In this document: piece by piece, positions 30,360-38,689 of the stretch | Position numbering within the stretch: position 1 is the stretch's first letter | How the letters are laid out: each line of letters starts with the position of its first letter | Position numbers and translations under genes: made by a program | Assembly (NCBI GenBank): GCA_040218145.1 | Contig: JAVJQK010000105.1 | Coordinates: 124,001-188,000 of the forward strand | DNA length: 64,000 nt | Direction: 5' to 3' | DNA from: Sandaracinaceae bacterium | Lineage (GTDB): Bacteria; Myxococcota_A; Polyangia; Polyangiales; Sandaracinaceae | Notes under the pieces: generated by a model | Database searches by the model: none | What the model was told of the DNA's origin: nothing | What the model saw: only the letters and a program-made list of their open reading frames with translations

Positions 30360-30800
30360 GTGTTCCGCGGCGTCTCCAACTCCGAGCTCGGGCTGGCCGT
30401 AGGGGTGTTCTCCGGGGACAGCAACACCGACGCGGACTACGCCCGGTACGTCGAGTGGCTGTCCGACCTGCTCGCGCGCCACCGACACCTGGCGAGGCCG
30501 GTCCTCGTCCAGATCGTCGAGCGAGGCAACCCCGTGCCCAACGCGAGGTGGCGCATCCGCATCGCGGAGGCGGCCCGGGCGGTGCCGTCGGACGCGCTGT
30601 TCGTCCTCGTGAGCGACTCCGCGCTGGTCCGGGGGACCGCGCGGGCCATCGGCTGGCTGGCTCCGAGAGCGTACGAGATGCGCGTCTGCGCGGACATCGA
30701 GGAGGGCCTGTCGGTGGTCGAGGCGTGGCGGGGCGTCGCGCTCCCCGAGCTGCGCGAGCTCCACGATCGCGCCTGCGGTCGCGTCGGCCAGGCGCTATGA
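30360..30800 (+). CDS. STAS/SpoIIAA-like small protein, copy 1
   Basis: 146 aa from GTG 30360. It is about 60% alike to the next gene throughout (VFSGDxNTxxDYARYVxWLSxLL, RGNPVPNAxWRxRIAxAAR, LVSDSxxVRGTARAIGWLAPRxYEM). The alternating strand/helix order and the VRGTARAIGWLAP helix resemble the SpoIIAA-like (STAS-type) proteins common in Proteobacteria and Myxococcota. These act as antagonists or as cofactor- or lipid-binding switches; partners are unknown. Cytoplasmic, no motifs for catalysis. Divergent from the macroglobulin operon across 104 bp. Confidence 0.65.
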   Translation: MFRGVSNSELGLAVGVFSGDSNTDADYARYVEWLSDLLARHRHLARPVLVQIVERGNPVPNARWRIRIAEAARAVPSDALFVLVSDSALVRGTARAIGWLAPRAYEMRVCADIEEGLSVVEAWRGVALPELRELHDRACGRVGQAL

Positions 30801-30807
30801 TCGGCCG

Positions 30808-31230
30808 ATGTTTCGCGGCGCGTCCGATCCGGTGCGCGAGCTCGCCGTCTGCGTGTTCTCGGGCGACGAGAACACCGAAGACGACTACGCGCGGTACGTG
30901 GACTGGCTGAGCCAGCTCCTCGGCCGCTACGCCACGGCGGAGAAGCCCGTGATGGTGCAGGTGGTCGACCGCGGCAACCCCGTCCCGAACGCGAAGTGGC
31001 GGGGCCGCATCGCCGACGCGGCGCGCCAGGTGCCCCCGAGCGCGCTCTACATCCTCGTGAGCGACTCGACGATCGTCCGCGGCACGGCGCGGGCGATCGG
31101 GTGGCTCGCTCCGCGCGACTACGAGATGACGGTGTGCGCGAGCTTCGACGAGGCGGTCTCGACCGCGGAGGCCTGGCGCGGCGCTCCCCTGCCCTCCCTC
31201 GTCGCGCTCCACGAGGAGGCCCGTGGCTGA
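30808..31230 (+). CDS. STAS/SpoIIAA-like small protein, copy 2
   Basis: 140 aa from the ATG at 30808, 7 bp after copy 1. It shares the full pattern of copy 1 with the same MFRG start and appears to be a tandem duplication. Differences cluster in the central strand and the C-terminal helix. Its last codons overlap the GTG of the GNAT gene by 8 bp, so three genes are probably translated together. No function can be assigned beyond fold resemblance. Confidence 0.68.
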   Translation: MFRGASDPVRELAVCVFSGDENTEDDYARYVDWLSQLLGRYATAEKPVMVQVVDRGNPVPNAKWRGRIADAARQVPPSALYILVSDSTIVRGTARAIGWLAPRDYEMTVCASFDEAVSTAEAWRGAPLPSLVALHEEARG

Positions 31231-31738
31231 GCTCCTCGTCCGGCGCGCCGTTCCCGAGGACGCCCCGACCCTCGCCCGGGTGCACGTCGCCGGTTGGTCG
31301 TGGACCTACCGCGGCGTGCTCCCCGACGCCTACCTCGACGCGCCCGAGCGGCGACCTCGCCGTGAGGCCCAGTGGCGCGGGCTGCTCGAGGACGGCCAAT
31401 CCATCTTCCTCGCCAGCCGAGGCCCCGACGTGCTCGGCCTCGCGTCCGTCGGGACCAGCCGCGACGAGGACGCGAGCGACGAGGTCGGCGAGCTGTCGGC
31501 GATCTATCTCCGCGACGCGTCGCTCGCGGGCCGAGGCGTCGGCCGAGCGCTCATGGACGCGGCCCTCGACGCGCTCCGCGCCCGCTTCCGAGAGGCCACG
31601 CTCTGGGTGCTCGACACGAACGAGCGCGCCCGCCGCTTCTACGCGCGCACCGGCTGGCGCCTCGACGGCGCGACCAAGACCGAGACCGTCGCCGACACCC
31701 CGCTACCCCACGTCCGCTACCGCATCGCCCTGGGCTGA
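31223..31738 (+). CDS. GNAT-family N-acetyltransferase
   Basis: 171 aa. The GNAT core is clear: VRRAVPEDAPTLARVHVAGWSWTYRGVLPDAYL at the start, the strand ELSAIYLRDASLAGRGVGRALMDAAL with the acetyl-CoA pyrophosphate loop (R/Q-x-x-G-x-G/A type, here AGRGVGRAL), and the LWVLDTNERARRFYARTGWRLDG motif. Acetylates an amine of an unknown small molecule or protein. The GTG start at 31223 overlaps the STAS-like stop. Confidence 0.9.
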   Translation: MAELLVRRAVPEDAPTLARVHVAGWSWTYRGVLPDAYLDAPERRPRREAQWRGLLEDGQSIFLASRGPDVLGLASVGTSRDEDASDEVGELSAIYLRDASLAGRGVGRALMDAALDALRARFREATLWVLDTNERARRFYARTGWRLDGATKTETVADTPLPHVRYRIALG

Positions 31739-31791
31739 AGCCCCTCGCGCCTCTCTCCCCTGCATCGGGGCGCCGTGCTACCGCTTCGCAC

Positions 31792-32568
31792 GTGAAGCTG
31801 CGCACTTCGCTTCTCGTCTCCACCTTCCTCCTCGCTGCCACGAGCGGGACGGCGGGCGTGTGCGCGGCCGACGAGTCGGCGGTGCACGACGCGGCGCTCC
31901 GCTTCGCCGCGCAGCGCTGGCGTTGCGAGGACGGCCGCCCGACGGAGGTCCAGGTGGTGGAGACGGGGCCGGGGGAGGGCTTCGCGGGGGTTCGCACGGC
32001 GTGCCACCGCGAGCTCGACGGCGCCTACAACTACGCCGCGAGCGTGCTCCGGGTCCGCGGCCAGCGTGTGGACTTCGCGGTGATCCCCGGGCACGACGCT
32101 CGCGGGCTGTTCAACGTCGACCTCGAGGCGAGGGGCGGTGTCGTCGAGCTGGGCTTCGGGGTGCTGTACCGCGGCCTCGGCGACGCGGGCTGGCATCAGC
32201 GGTTTCGCTGGGACGGACGTGGGTTCGCGCTCCAGGAGGCGCGCTCTCGCGCGGGCGGCGGCGTCTACCCCGACCCGCTGGGTCCGTGGCCGATCGAGGG
32301 GCCGCCGTCCCGGGTCTGTCGACCGGTCCTCAGGTCCCTCCCGGGCACTCCGGCGCGAGTGCGGGTGCGCGCGATCCGGCCTGGAGGCTCGAGCGTCGGG
32401 CGCTTCGAGATCGCCGAGGCAGGCTGCGACCCGGGGGGCGAGGACACGTTGCGCTGCGGCGCTGTGGAGTACGGGGCCGTGGCGCGCGGGCGCGAATGGG
32501 TGGTCCTGCGCATGGATCAGCAGGGCCAGCGCGAGGTGTTCCGCATGCCCAGGGGATGTGCGCTGTAG
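31792..32568 (+). CDS. Secreted hypothetical protein
   Basis: 258 aa from GTG 31792 with a signal peptide (LRTSLLVSTFLLAATSGTAGVCA). The mature protein has about six Cys, no repeats, and no recognisable domain; C-terminal strands include EWVVLRMDQQGQREVFRMPRG. It ends 6 bp before the convergent lipoprotein gene. Confidence 0.6.
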   Translation: MKLRTSLLVSTFLLAATSGTAGVCAADESAVHDAALRFAAQRWRCEDGRPTEVQVVETGPGEGFAGVRTACHRELDGAYNYAASVLRVRGQRVDFAVIPGHDARGLFNVDLEARGGVVELGFGVLYRGLGDAGWHQRFRWDGRGFALQEARSRAGGGVYPDPLGPWPIEGPPSRVCRPVLRSLPGTPARVRVRAIRPGGSSVGRFEIAEAGCDPGGEDTLRCGAVEYGAVARGREWVVLRMDQQGQREVFRMPRGCAL

Positions 32569-32574
32569 CGCGGT

Positions 32575-32901
32575 CTACCGGTAGAGCAGCTGGTCGCGGC
32601 AGCTGGGAGGCAGCGTGAAGCTGGGATCGTCGAACTCGCCGCACGTGAGCGCGCCCAGCTGAGGGAGGCACTCGTCGTAGAACGAGTCGGCGTCGCGGAG
32701 CTCCACGATCTCGGCGCACTCGACAGGGAGCAAGCGGCGGAAGTCGTCCTCGGTGGCCTGGCGATCGTAGCCACATCGCTCGGCGACGTCGCCGATGGTG
32801 GTGATCACGTCCTCGCAGGCCACCTCGCCCACGTTCTGCGAGCAGCCAGCGGCGAGCGCGAGGGAGCACGAGACGAGGAGCGCGCGCGTGAAGGGTTGCA
32901 T
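32575..32901 (-). CDS. Small lipoprotein, unknown function
   Basis: 108 aa from the ATG at 32901. The lipobox is LAAGC at residues 16-20 after a basic, hydrophobic N terminus. The mature 88 residues are acidic with six Cys (VACEDVI, ERCGYD, VECAEI, DECLPQL, LTCGEF, PSCRDQ), suggesting three disulfides and a helical, saposin-like small fold; this is inference. Confidence 0.65.
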   Translation of the reverse strand: MQPFTRALLVSCSLALAAGCSQNVGEVACEDVITTIGDVAERCGYDRQATEDDFRRLLPVECAEIVELRDADSFYDECLPQLGALTCGEFDDPSFTLPPSCRDQLLYR

Positions 32902-33004
32902 GGCGCGAGTCGATCACGCCGGTGAGTGACTGTCAAGGAGCCTGTGCTGCTGTCAGCCTCGCGAGCGGTGGTCGGTGCTCACGTGAGCGCGAGGGTCTCG
33001 TTGA

Positions 33005-33562
33005 TCACCCGGAAGGCGCGATCGTGGATCGCCCGGCGAGCACGCCGATGTCGAGGTCCACGCGCACCAGGCCGTTGAAGGCGCCCCGCGGGTCGCGGTG
33101 AAAGAGATCCAAGGCGCGGTGGGTCTCGGTCCCGCCGGGCGCCTCGAGGGCCTGGAAGGAGGCGGGCGCCTCGAACGCGAGCGTGTCGAGCAGCGTGTGC
33201 GGGAGATGTGCCTCGACCGTCCGGCGCTCGCTCGGGCGCGAGACCCGGAGCGCGTGCGTGTGGTCGTCGATCCAGATCTGCACGGGCGCGGATTCCGCGG
33301 GCTCGCCGCCGGGCGCGTACGCGTCGCCGCTCACGACCACGTCGGCCTTCGGCTCGAACGGGGCGAGATCGCTCTCCTGCCGGACGCTCGTCTCGTCCGG
33401 CGCGCCCCAGTACTCGTCCTTCACGCTCACCGACTCCTGCTCGCACGCGATGCGAAGCGTGCGCTCGTCCTGCAGCTCGTAGGTCGCCTCGATCACCACC
33501 ACGTCGTGGAGCTCGCCGGAGGGATCCCGAGACTGGAACGGCGAGTGACAGCGAATGTCCAT
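33005..33562 (-). CDS. DUF2169-like T6SS-associated protein, short or truncated
   Basis: 185 aa starting 3 bp after the VgrG stop. The sequence follows the N-terminal half of DUF2169 proteins: DVVVIEATYELQDERTLRIACEQESVSVKDEYWG, then SVRQESDLAPFEPKADVVVSGDAYAPGG and a VQIWIDDHTHALRVSRP block. DUF2169 proteins are typically near 300 residues or more and sit beside VgrG, where they are thought to help load effectors. Here the usual C-terminal half is missing. A second reading frame after about 33050 contains HDRAFRVINETLALT and ends at 32979, so a frameshift near the 3' end is possible. Confidence 0.7.
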   Translation of the reverse strand: MDIRCHSPFQSRDPSGELHDVVVIEATYELQDERTLRIACEQESVSVKDEYWGAPDETSVRQESDLAPFEPKADVVVSGDAYAPGGEPAESAPVQIWIDDHTHALRVSRPSERRTVEAHLPHTLLDTLAFEAPASFQALEAPGGTETHRALDLFHRDPRGAFNGLVRVDLDIGVLAGRSTIAPSG

Positions 33563-33565
33563 CGC

Positions 33566-35563
33566 TCAGTTCAGGTGGATGAGCGAGCCGGCGACGAAGA
33601 CGTCCCCGCTGGCGGTGAACTTGAACTCGGTGCCCTCGATCGAGATCTTCCCGTCCGACTGCATGAGGATGCGGGACGCGCCGCAGCGGAGCTCGAGCGA
33701 GACGCCCGCGGTGAGCGTGTGGGTGAGCCCGACCCGGACCGAGCGGTGCTTGCCGATCTGGGTCTTCTCGTCCTCGACGACGCCGGCCGTGCGGTTGGCG
33801 CCGACCATCACGCTCTCGTTCGCGCCGACCGAGCGCGAGCGGTTCGAGCCCACGTTGAGCGTCTCGTTCACGCCGACGTTCTTGGTCCGGTTCTTCGCCA
33901 CCGTGACGCTCTCGTCGTTGCCGACGGTGCGGGTGCGGTTGCGCACGACGTTCTGCGTCTCGTCGTGCCGCACGTCGCGGTAGAGGTCGTTCTCGATGAC
34001 CGTGTTCCAGTCCTTCTCGCCGTGGACCCAGATCTCCTCGTCGCCCTTGGAGTCGTCGAAGCGGAGCTCGTTGTATCCGTCGCCGCCGGGGTAGGAGTTG
34101 GTCTTGAAGGTGCTGACCATCTTCTTCTCGGGCAGCGGGTAGGGGACGGCGTTGTCGCCGTGGTAGACGCAGCCCGTCACGAGCGGCCGATCGAGGTCGC
34201 CGTCGATGAAGGAGACCACGACCTCCATGCCGACGCGGGGGAGCACGAAGGCGCCCCACGCGTTGCCCGACCAGGTCTGCATGCAGCGGATCCAGCAGGT
34301 CGTCTTCTCGTTCATCTCGCCGACGCGGTCCCAGTGGAACTGCACCTTGACCCGGCCGTGCTCGTCGGTGTGGATCTCCTCGCCGGGCGGCCCGGTGACG
34401 ATCGCGGTCTGGAGCCCGTGCACCCGCGGGCGCGCTCGAACGCGCTGCGGTCGGTAGGGGACGTCCGCGAGCACCACGGTCATCTCGTTGTCGTAGTACT
34501 GCGCGCTGCCTGCGCCGTGTGCGAGCGCGTGCGCGCCGATGCGATGGGTGGCGCGCACGATCGCGTACTCCGCGTTGAGCGAGACCGCGACGTGCCCGTT
34601 GAGCGCGTAGCGGAGCCCGCTCCGCACCGCGCAGACCGTGCTCTTGGCGTGGAAGAGTCGCGCGTCTCGCCACTGCGCGTCGCGCCGCATCTGCTGCTGG
34701 TCCGTGACGTCGTGGGCGCGGTAGGCGAGCTGGTACTCGTGGAGGGTGAGCTGCTCGTCGTGCTGATACGACTCGCGGGTCGGGCCGAACGAGCCGCCGT
34801 CGGGGCCGTCTCCCGGGCGCTCGCCCGACGCCTCTCCCTCGATGAGCACCGACGGGTGGGTCCAGTCGAAGTGCCGCGTCTTGACCTGCGTGCCCGTCAG
34901 GCGCGTGGCCGGCTCGAAGGCGCGCACGTACTCCTGCTCGATCAGCCCGCCGCCCCCGACCGCGTCGGCGTACTCGAGGAGCCCGCCGTCGATCAGCGGG
35001 TGCTGCTGCGACGCGTCGAAGAGCACCAACCGCTCGGCGTCGTCGCCGGCCTCGAAGCGGTAGAGGATGCCCTCCTCTTCCATGAGCCGGTGCACGAACT
35101 CGAAGTCGCTCTCCTGGTACTGCACCGTGTACTCGCGCTTCGGGTAGGTGCGCTCGACCTCGACGACCACCTCCCGCCCGTACTCGGCGAGGGCCTCGCT
35201 CAGCACCTCCTCGAGGATGGTCGGGACGCTCTTCTCCTGGAAGATGCGCGAGTCGCGCCCGTGCCGGAGCACCGCGAGCGCCGGCTCGATCACGAGGCGC
35301 GCGCGCGGGTCCTCGTCGTGGTCGTGGCGGATGCGGACCGACGAGACGATCCCCCCGTACACGTTCTCCGTCAGACCACGTCGCAAGGTGACCGACGCCT
35401 TGCTCCCGAGGAGCTCCAGGGGGTCGATCCCGTGGAGCTCCGTCTGGATGTCGACGATCGCGACGTAGGGCTCGTTCAGGGCTGACCGCACGGTCGCCCC
35501 CTCGACGGTCCAAGGCACGCCGACGCTGGCCTCGGAGAAGAAGATGGCTTCGACTTGATTCAT
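33566..35563 (-). CDS. vgrG: Full-length VgrG (TssI) type VI secretion spike protein
   Basis: 665 aa from the ATG at 35563 (an in-frame GTG lies 9 bp upstream). The gp27-like part contains YQESDFEFVHRLMEEEGILYRFEAG. The gp5 OB fold has GEEIHTDEHGRVKVQFHWDR, CWIRCMQTWSGNAWGAFVLPRVGMEVVVSFIDGDLDRPLVTG. The C-terminal needle from about residue 520 shows repeated NxTxxVGxNExxxV units (NRTRTVGNDESVTV, NRTKNVGVNETLNV and others), the triple-stranded beta-helix signature. No extra C-terminal effector domain is fused. The DUF2169-like gene 3 bp downstream is a probable adaptor. No immunity-like gene is obvious next to it. Confidence 0.93.
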   Translation of the reverse strand: MNQVEAIFFSEASVGVPWTVEGATVRSALNEPYVAIVDIQTELHGIDPLELLGSKASVTLRRGLTENVYGGIVSSVRIRHDHDEDPRARLVIEPALAVLRHGRDSRIFQEKSVPTILEEVLSEALAEYGREVVVEVERTYPKREYTVQYQESDFEFVHRLMEEEGILYRFEAGDDAERLVLFDASQQHPLIDGGLLEYADAVGGGGLIEQEYVRAFEPATRLTGTQVKTRHFDWTHPSVLIEGEASGERPGDGPDGGSFGPTRESYQHDEQLTLHEYQLAYRAHDVTDQQQMRRDAQWRDARLFHAKSTVCAVRSGLRYALNGHVAVSLNAEYAIVRATHRIGAHALAHGAGSAQYYDNEMTVVLADVPYRPQRVRARPRVHGLQTAIVTGPPGEEIHTDEHGRVKVQFHWDRVGEMNEKTTCWIRCMQTWSGNAWGAFVLPRVGMEVVVSFIDGDLDRPLVTGCVYHGDNAVPYPLPEKKMVSTFKTNSYPGGDGYNELRFDDSKGDEEIWVHGEKDWNTVIENDLYRDVRHDETQNVVRNRTRTVGNDESVTVAKNRTKNVGVNETLNVGSNRSRSVGANESVMVGANRTAGVVEDEKTQIGKHRSVRVGLTHTLTAGVSLELRCGASRILMQSDGKISIEGTEFKFTASGDVFVAGSLIHLN

Positions 35564-35802
35564 CGTCTTCACTGCAGACGTGGCCTGAAGCCCGTCCCTC
35601 CCACATCGCCCTACGCGACAGGCGCAGAGTCGGATCGAGCTTTTCTACCATGCCCCCGAAATCGGATGGGCCTCGGGAGACGGCGCGATCACGGGGAGCG
35701 TGGCGCGGAGCTCAGACCCAGGCGATCGTCATGTCGTAGCGGTCCGCGTCGACCCTCACGCGGCGCTTGCCGGAGGTACGGGCTCGAGAGGTCGGTCGCG
35801 CG

Positions 35803-36648
35803 CTATCGGGGGGGCAGCGGAGCGAGGTCGTCCGGCACGCTCAGGTGGAAGTGGAAGCGGTGCAGGGGGTTGTGCATGCGCATCGCGTGCGAGAACGGCG
35901 TCTCGAGCCCGCGCTCGCGGTACCACTCCCGGAACGGGTGAATCAGGTCCGGGTCGTTGTAGTAGATGCGGATCCGGCCGTCGGCGCAGGTGGCGAGGAT
36001 CTTCGCGAGGTCCATCACTCGGGCCCGGAGGGCGCGGACCTCGCGTCGGCTCCGGTGCGCGTAGTTGTCGGGGTAGCGCCGGCCCCCTTCGTTCCGCGCG
36101 ATCATCGCCTCGAGGAGGTAGAGGTCCACGTCCACCCCGCGGTCGTGGGTCTGGTGGCGCGGCCCGGGCGCGTCGAGGTCGCCTACGGTCAGGTGCTCAC
36201 CCGGCCAGCGGCGCTGGTACTCGGCCGCGGCGGTCAGCACCAGCGAGACGAGCCCCGGGCGCGCCCAGCGGTGGTCGTCGGTCGTGTTGCGCCAGATCTC
36301 GTAGAGCTCGCCCGGTGGGTCCGGCAGGCGCCAGCGGCACGCCGGGTAGGGCCGCCCCGCCGCGCAGCCCTCGGTCTGCTCGATCTCGAGCTGCGGCTGT
36401 CGACAGACGTAGTCCTCCGAGGCGGGCGGGCGGGCCAGCTCGCCCCGGGAGTCGTACCGCCACGCCGCGTCCACCACGCCCGCGTCTTCGGGGGCCGGAG
36501 CTCCCGCGTCGGTCGGGGTCGGCGCGGGGATCGGCGACGGCTCCTCGCGCGCCTCGCCGACGAAGTGGCCGCTGGCCGCGATCCCGATCGCCACGAGCGC
36601 GGCGATCGCGATCGGTGCGCCGACTCTCAGCCACGTGCGCCCGGACAT
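35803..36648 (-). CDS. M74-like (MepA-type) murein endopeptidase with N-terminal anchor
   Basis: 281 aa. Residues 10-28 (GAPIAIAALVAIGIAASG) form a membrane anchor, followed by a Pro/Asp/Ala linker to about residue 60. The catalytic region has GPRHQTHDRGVDVDLYLLEA (zinc ligands His and Asp) near residues 160-180 and HRFHFHL near 265, the arrangement of LAS-type endopeptidases such as MepA, which cut DD cross-links in peptidoglycan. A C7 run at 35808-35814 directly precedes the stop; loss of one C would extend the protein by about 30 residues. Possibly in an operon after the TetR and DUF genes (57-bp gap). Confidence 0.75.
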   Translation of the reverse strand: MSGRTWLRVGAPIAIAALVAIGIAASGHFVGEAREEPSPIPAPTPTDAGAPAPEDAGVVDAAWRYDSRGELARPPASEDYVCRQPQLEIEQTEGCAAGRPYPACRWRLPDPPGELYEIWRNTTDDHRWARPGLVSLVLTAAAEYQRRWPGEHLTVGDLDAPGPRHQTHDRGVDVDLYLLEAMIARNEGGRRYPDNYAHRSRREVRALRARVMDLAKILATCADGRIRIYYNDPDLIHPFREWYRERGLETPFSHAMRMHNPLHRFHFHLSVPDDLAPLPPR

Positions 36649-36705
36649 CGCGGGGCACGTAGCGAGAGATCGTCGGACGCGCCACCCACCCCACCAGTCC
36701 GACGA

Positions 36706-37236
36706 TCAGGCGGACGTGTCGATCGCGAACCAGAGCACGAGCTTCGGGCTCGGGCGCGCCTTCCACATCGCGGGGCCGAGGAACAGCTCCGGGCCGACCT
36801 GGCGCAGCTCGTCGTGGATCTGGCGGATGAGCCACGGGTTCTCGGGGCGGTCGTAGTCGAGGAGGATCGCGCGCTCTCCGTCGATCTCGGAGCGACCGAA
36901 GCGGAGGTGGAAGGGGAACTGATCCCCGAGCAGGGTGACGCGATTGATGCCGTCGCCGGTCTGCCCATCGAAGGAGCGGAAGCTCTTGCCGCGCCACGGG
37001 AATCCGTCGGCGCGGGCGAAGGCGGCCAGGGCCTCGCGGTGCTGCTCGAACGGCGGGATGACGGTGAGCATGCGGCCGCGCGGCGCGCCGTCGAGGGCGT
37101 CGAGGGTGTCGGGCACGCTGGCGTTCACGTAGCGCTCGTGCAGCTCGGCGACGGTCATCGCGGCGAGCTCGTCGACGTGCGGCGGGCGCGCGTGCGTGTC
37201 GGGCGTCCGGGTCGTGGTCGTGGCGGTCTGGCTCAT
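36706..37236 (-). CDS. Hypothetical protein co-transcribed with a TetR regulator
   Basis: 176 aa. Its ATG overlaps the TetR stop (ATGA), so it is translationally coupled. A Thr/Pro-rich N-terminal 22 residues precede MTVAELHERYVNASVPDTLDAL, and the body has a beta-rich pattern (GINRVTLLGDQFPFHLRFG, ERAILLDYDRPENPWLIRQI, LVLWFAIDT). I do not recognise the family; the fold looks lipocalin-like or DUF4334-like. It is the likely target function of the adjacent TetR, for example lipid or xenobiotic handling (inference). Confidence 0.65.
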   Translation of the reverse strand: MSQTATTTTRTPDTHARPPHVDELAAMTVAELHERYVNASVPDTLDALDGAPRGRMLTVIPPFEQHREALAAFARADGFPWRGKSFRSFDGQTGDGINRVTLLGDQFPFHLRFGRSEIDGERAILLDYDRPENPWLIRQIHDELRQVGPELFLGPAMWKARPSPKLVLWFAIDTSA

Positions 37237-37868
37237 GGCTCCGGCTCCTTCGGTGTCTCGTTCGCCGGATCCCCCCGGCGCACTGCGTTCCAGGCGCAGC
37301 TCTCGGCTTGCGCAAAGAGCGCGTCATCGGCTTCGAGGTGGCCCAGGCGCGCGGCCTTCATCAGCCCGGAGAAGACCCCCCAGACGATCGCGGCGAGCGC
37401 CTCGGCCGGCATGGCGCGGGTGAGCTGCGCGCTCCGGCCGTGCGCGAAGAAGGCCAGCACCGGGGCGAGGGCTTGCCGCTCGCGGGCCAGGTTGTCGGCG
37501 TCGAGGTAGGGCTGGTGGTGGTGCAGCTCGAGGAAGTCGAAGACCTCGGGCCGCGCGCGGAAGTAGCCGACCATGCGGTGGAAGAACGCCCGGTGTTGCT
37601 CGCGCGGCGTCGCGTCGAAGGCGAAGTCCCGGAGCAGCGCGTCCATCAGCTCGGCCTTGCACTGGCGGTAGAGCGCGTTGACCAGCTGCTCCTTGCTCTC
37701 GAAGTGACGGTAGGGCGTGCCCGCAGCCACGCCGGCTCGCTCCGCGAGGGCGGGCATGCTCGCGCCGTGGAAGCCGCGCTCCGAGAAGAGACCGAGCGCG
37801 GCGCGGAGGATCTGCGCCCTCGTCTCCGAGCTCGCCTTCTCCACGCTCTTCTGCGCCGCCCGAGGCAT
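37233..37868 (-). CDS. TetR/AcrR-family repressor
   Basis: 211 aa from the ATG at 37868. The N-terminal HTH is typical: RAQILRAALGLFSERGFHGASMPALAERAGVAAGTPYRHFESKEQLVNAL (residues about 18-66). The ligand domain is helical and contains a His-rich stretch (ELHHHQPYLD) that might bind metal or form part of the pocket. An operator-like inverted repeat lies 7 bp upstream of the ATG, indicating autoregulation of this gene and the coupled hypothetical gene. Confidence 0.92.
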   Translation of the reverse strand: MPRAAQKSVEKASSETRAQILRAALGLFSERGFHGASMPALAERAGVAAGTPYRHFESKEQLVNALYRQCKAELMDALLRDFAFDATPREQHRAFFHRMVGYFRARPEVFDFLELHHHQPYLDADNLARERQALAPVLAFFAHGRSAQLTRAMPAEALAAIVWGVFSGLMKAARLGHLEADDALFAQAESCAWNAVRRGDPANETPKEPEP

Positions 37869-37874
37869 CCACCA

Positions 37875-37896
37875 TTGTGTGAACGACCTCTCACAA
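37875..37896. promoter_or_regulatory. TetR operator
   Basis: TTGTGTGA and TCTCACAA (7 of 8 complementary) flank a 6-bp spacer, a 22-bp inverted repeat just upstream of the TetR start codon. Position and symmetry fit a TetR-family autoregulatory site. Confidence 0.6.
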
Positions 37897-37996
37897 GGTG
37901 TCAAGTCAGCGATGGAAACAGTAATATGGATGCGAATGATCGTTCACCATCGCGATGCAGCTCCACACACGGCTTGCGAACGGGTAGGGTCGGGCC

Positions 37997-38482
37997 GTGT
38001 CGGACCTGGACCAGACCATCATCGCGCCGCCGCCCTTCATCGAAGTGGAGCTGGTCTACGAGGCCGGCCGCGCAGGGCTCACCGGTCGCGGCTGGTGCGC
38101 GCTCCAGATCTGGACGCTCAACCGCGTCTACGACGTCGACTGGGGCATGCGCTGCTTCTGCGTCACAGATCGCGCGACGGACGCGCCCATCCCCGGCCAT
38201 CAGCTCCTGAACGCCAAGCTCACCGGCGGTCAGAAGCGGGACGGCCACCAGCTCGAGCTGCTCTACCCCGTGCCCGCGCCGGGCGTGGCCGCCGTGTTCG
38301 AGGTCGGCGAGGGGAAAGCGGCCGAGTACGTGACGACGAGCGAGGTCAGCCGCGTGGTGATGCGCGTCCGTGTGATCTCGGTGACGGAGGAGCTGAAAGA
38401 GCCCTCCTGGAAGGGCCTCTCGGGCTCCTTCGAGGTGCCGCCTGAGCTCGGCGGGACCCGGCCGGGGCACTCCGAGAGTTAG
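37997..38482 (+). CDS. Hypothetical cytoplasmic protein
   Basis: 161 aa from GTG 37997. No signal or membrane segment. The central part is beta-rich (GRGWCALQIWTLNRVYDVDWGMRCFCVTD, RVVMRVRVISVTEEL) and it ends in a Gly/Pro-rich tail. No family recognised. Codon use is like its neighbours, so it is native. Confidence 0.6.
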   Translation: MSDLDQTIIAPPPFIEVELVYEAGRAGLTGRGWCALQIWTLNRVYDVDWGMRCFCVTDRATDAPIPGHQLLNAKLTGGQKRDGHQLELLYPVPAPGVAAVFEVGEGKAAEYVTTSEVSRVVMRVRVISVTEELKEPSWKGLSGSFEVPPELGGTRPGHSES

Positions 38483-38507
38483 GGCGAAATTCCCGCCCGG
38501 CGGCGCG

Positions 38508-38535
38508 TTGACAGCGCACCGACCATGCATATACT
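38508..38535 (+). promoter_or_regulatory. Promoter of the tRNA gene
   Basis: TTGACA (38508-38513) and TATACT (38530-38535) are separated by 16 bp and end 13 bp before the tRNA. This is the best housekeeping sigma-type promoter in the window. Confidence 0.85.
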
Positions 38536-38548
38536 CCGCCGTCCTCGC

Positions 38549-38622
38549 GCCGATGTAGCTCAGGTGGCTAGAGCGGGCGTTTCATACGCGCTAGGTCAGT
38601 GGTTCGACTCCACTCATCGGCA
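38549..38622 (+). tRNA. tRNA-Met (anticodon CAU)
   Basis: 74 nt fold into a cloverleaf: acceptor GCCGATG/CATCGGC, D stem GCTC/GAGC, anticodon stem GGCGT/GCGCT with loop TTCATAC (CAT at 38583-38585), T stem AGTGG/CCACT with TTCGACT loop, discriminator A. The acceptor pairs G1-C72, so it is not the formyl-initiator type with a 1-72 mismatch. The CAU anticodon could also be modified to read Ile AUA; elongator Met is more likely. The 3' CCA is not encoded. Confidence 0.93.
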
Positions 38623-38630
38623 CTTCTCAC

Positions 38631-38666
38631 GGCCCGGAGCGCTCTGCTCCGGGCCTTCTCTTTCTC
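38631..38666 (+). terminator. tRNA terminator
   Basis: GGCCCGGAGC and GCTCCGGGCC form a perfect 10-bp stem with a 5-nt loop, followed by a pyrimidine-rich TTCTCTTTCTC. It lies 8 bp after the tRNA and just before the GGDEF protein gene. Confidence 0.82.
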
Positions 38667-38689
38667 TGGCCTCTCTCACGTGCAGGGCG

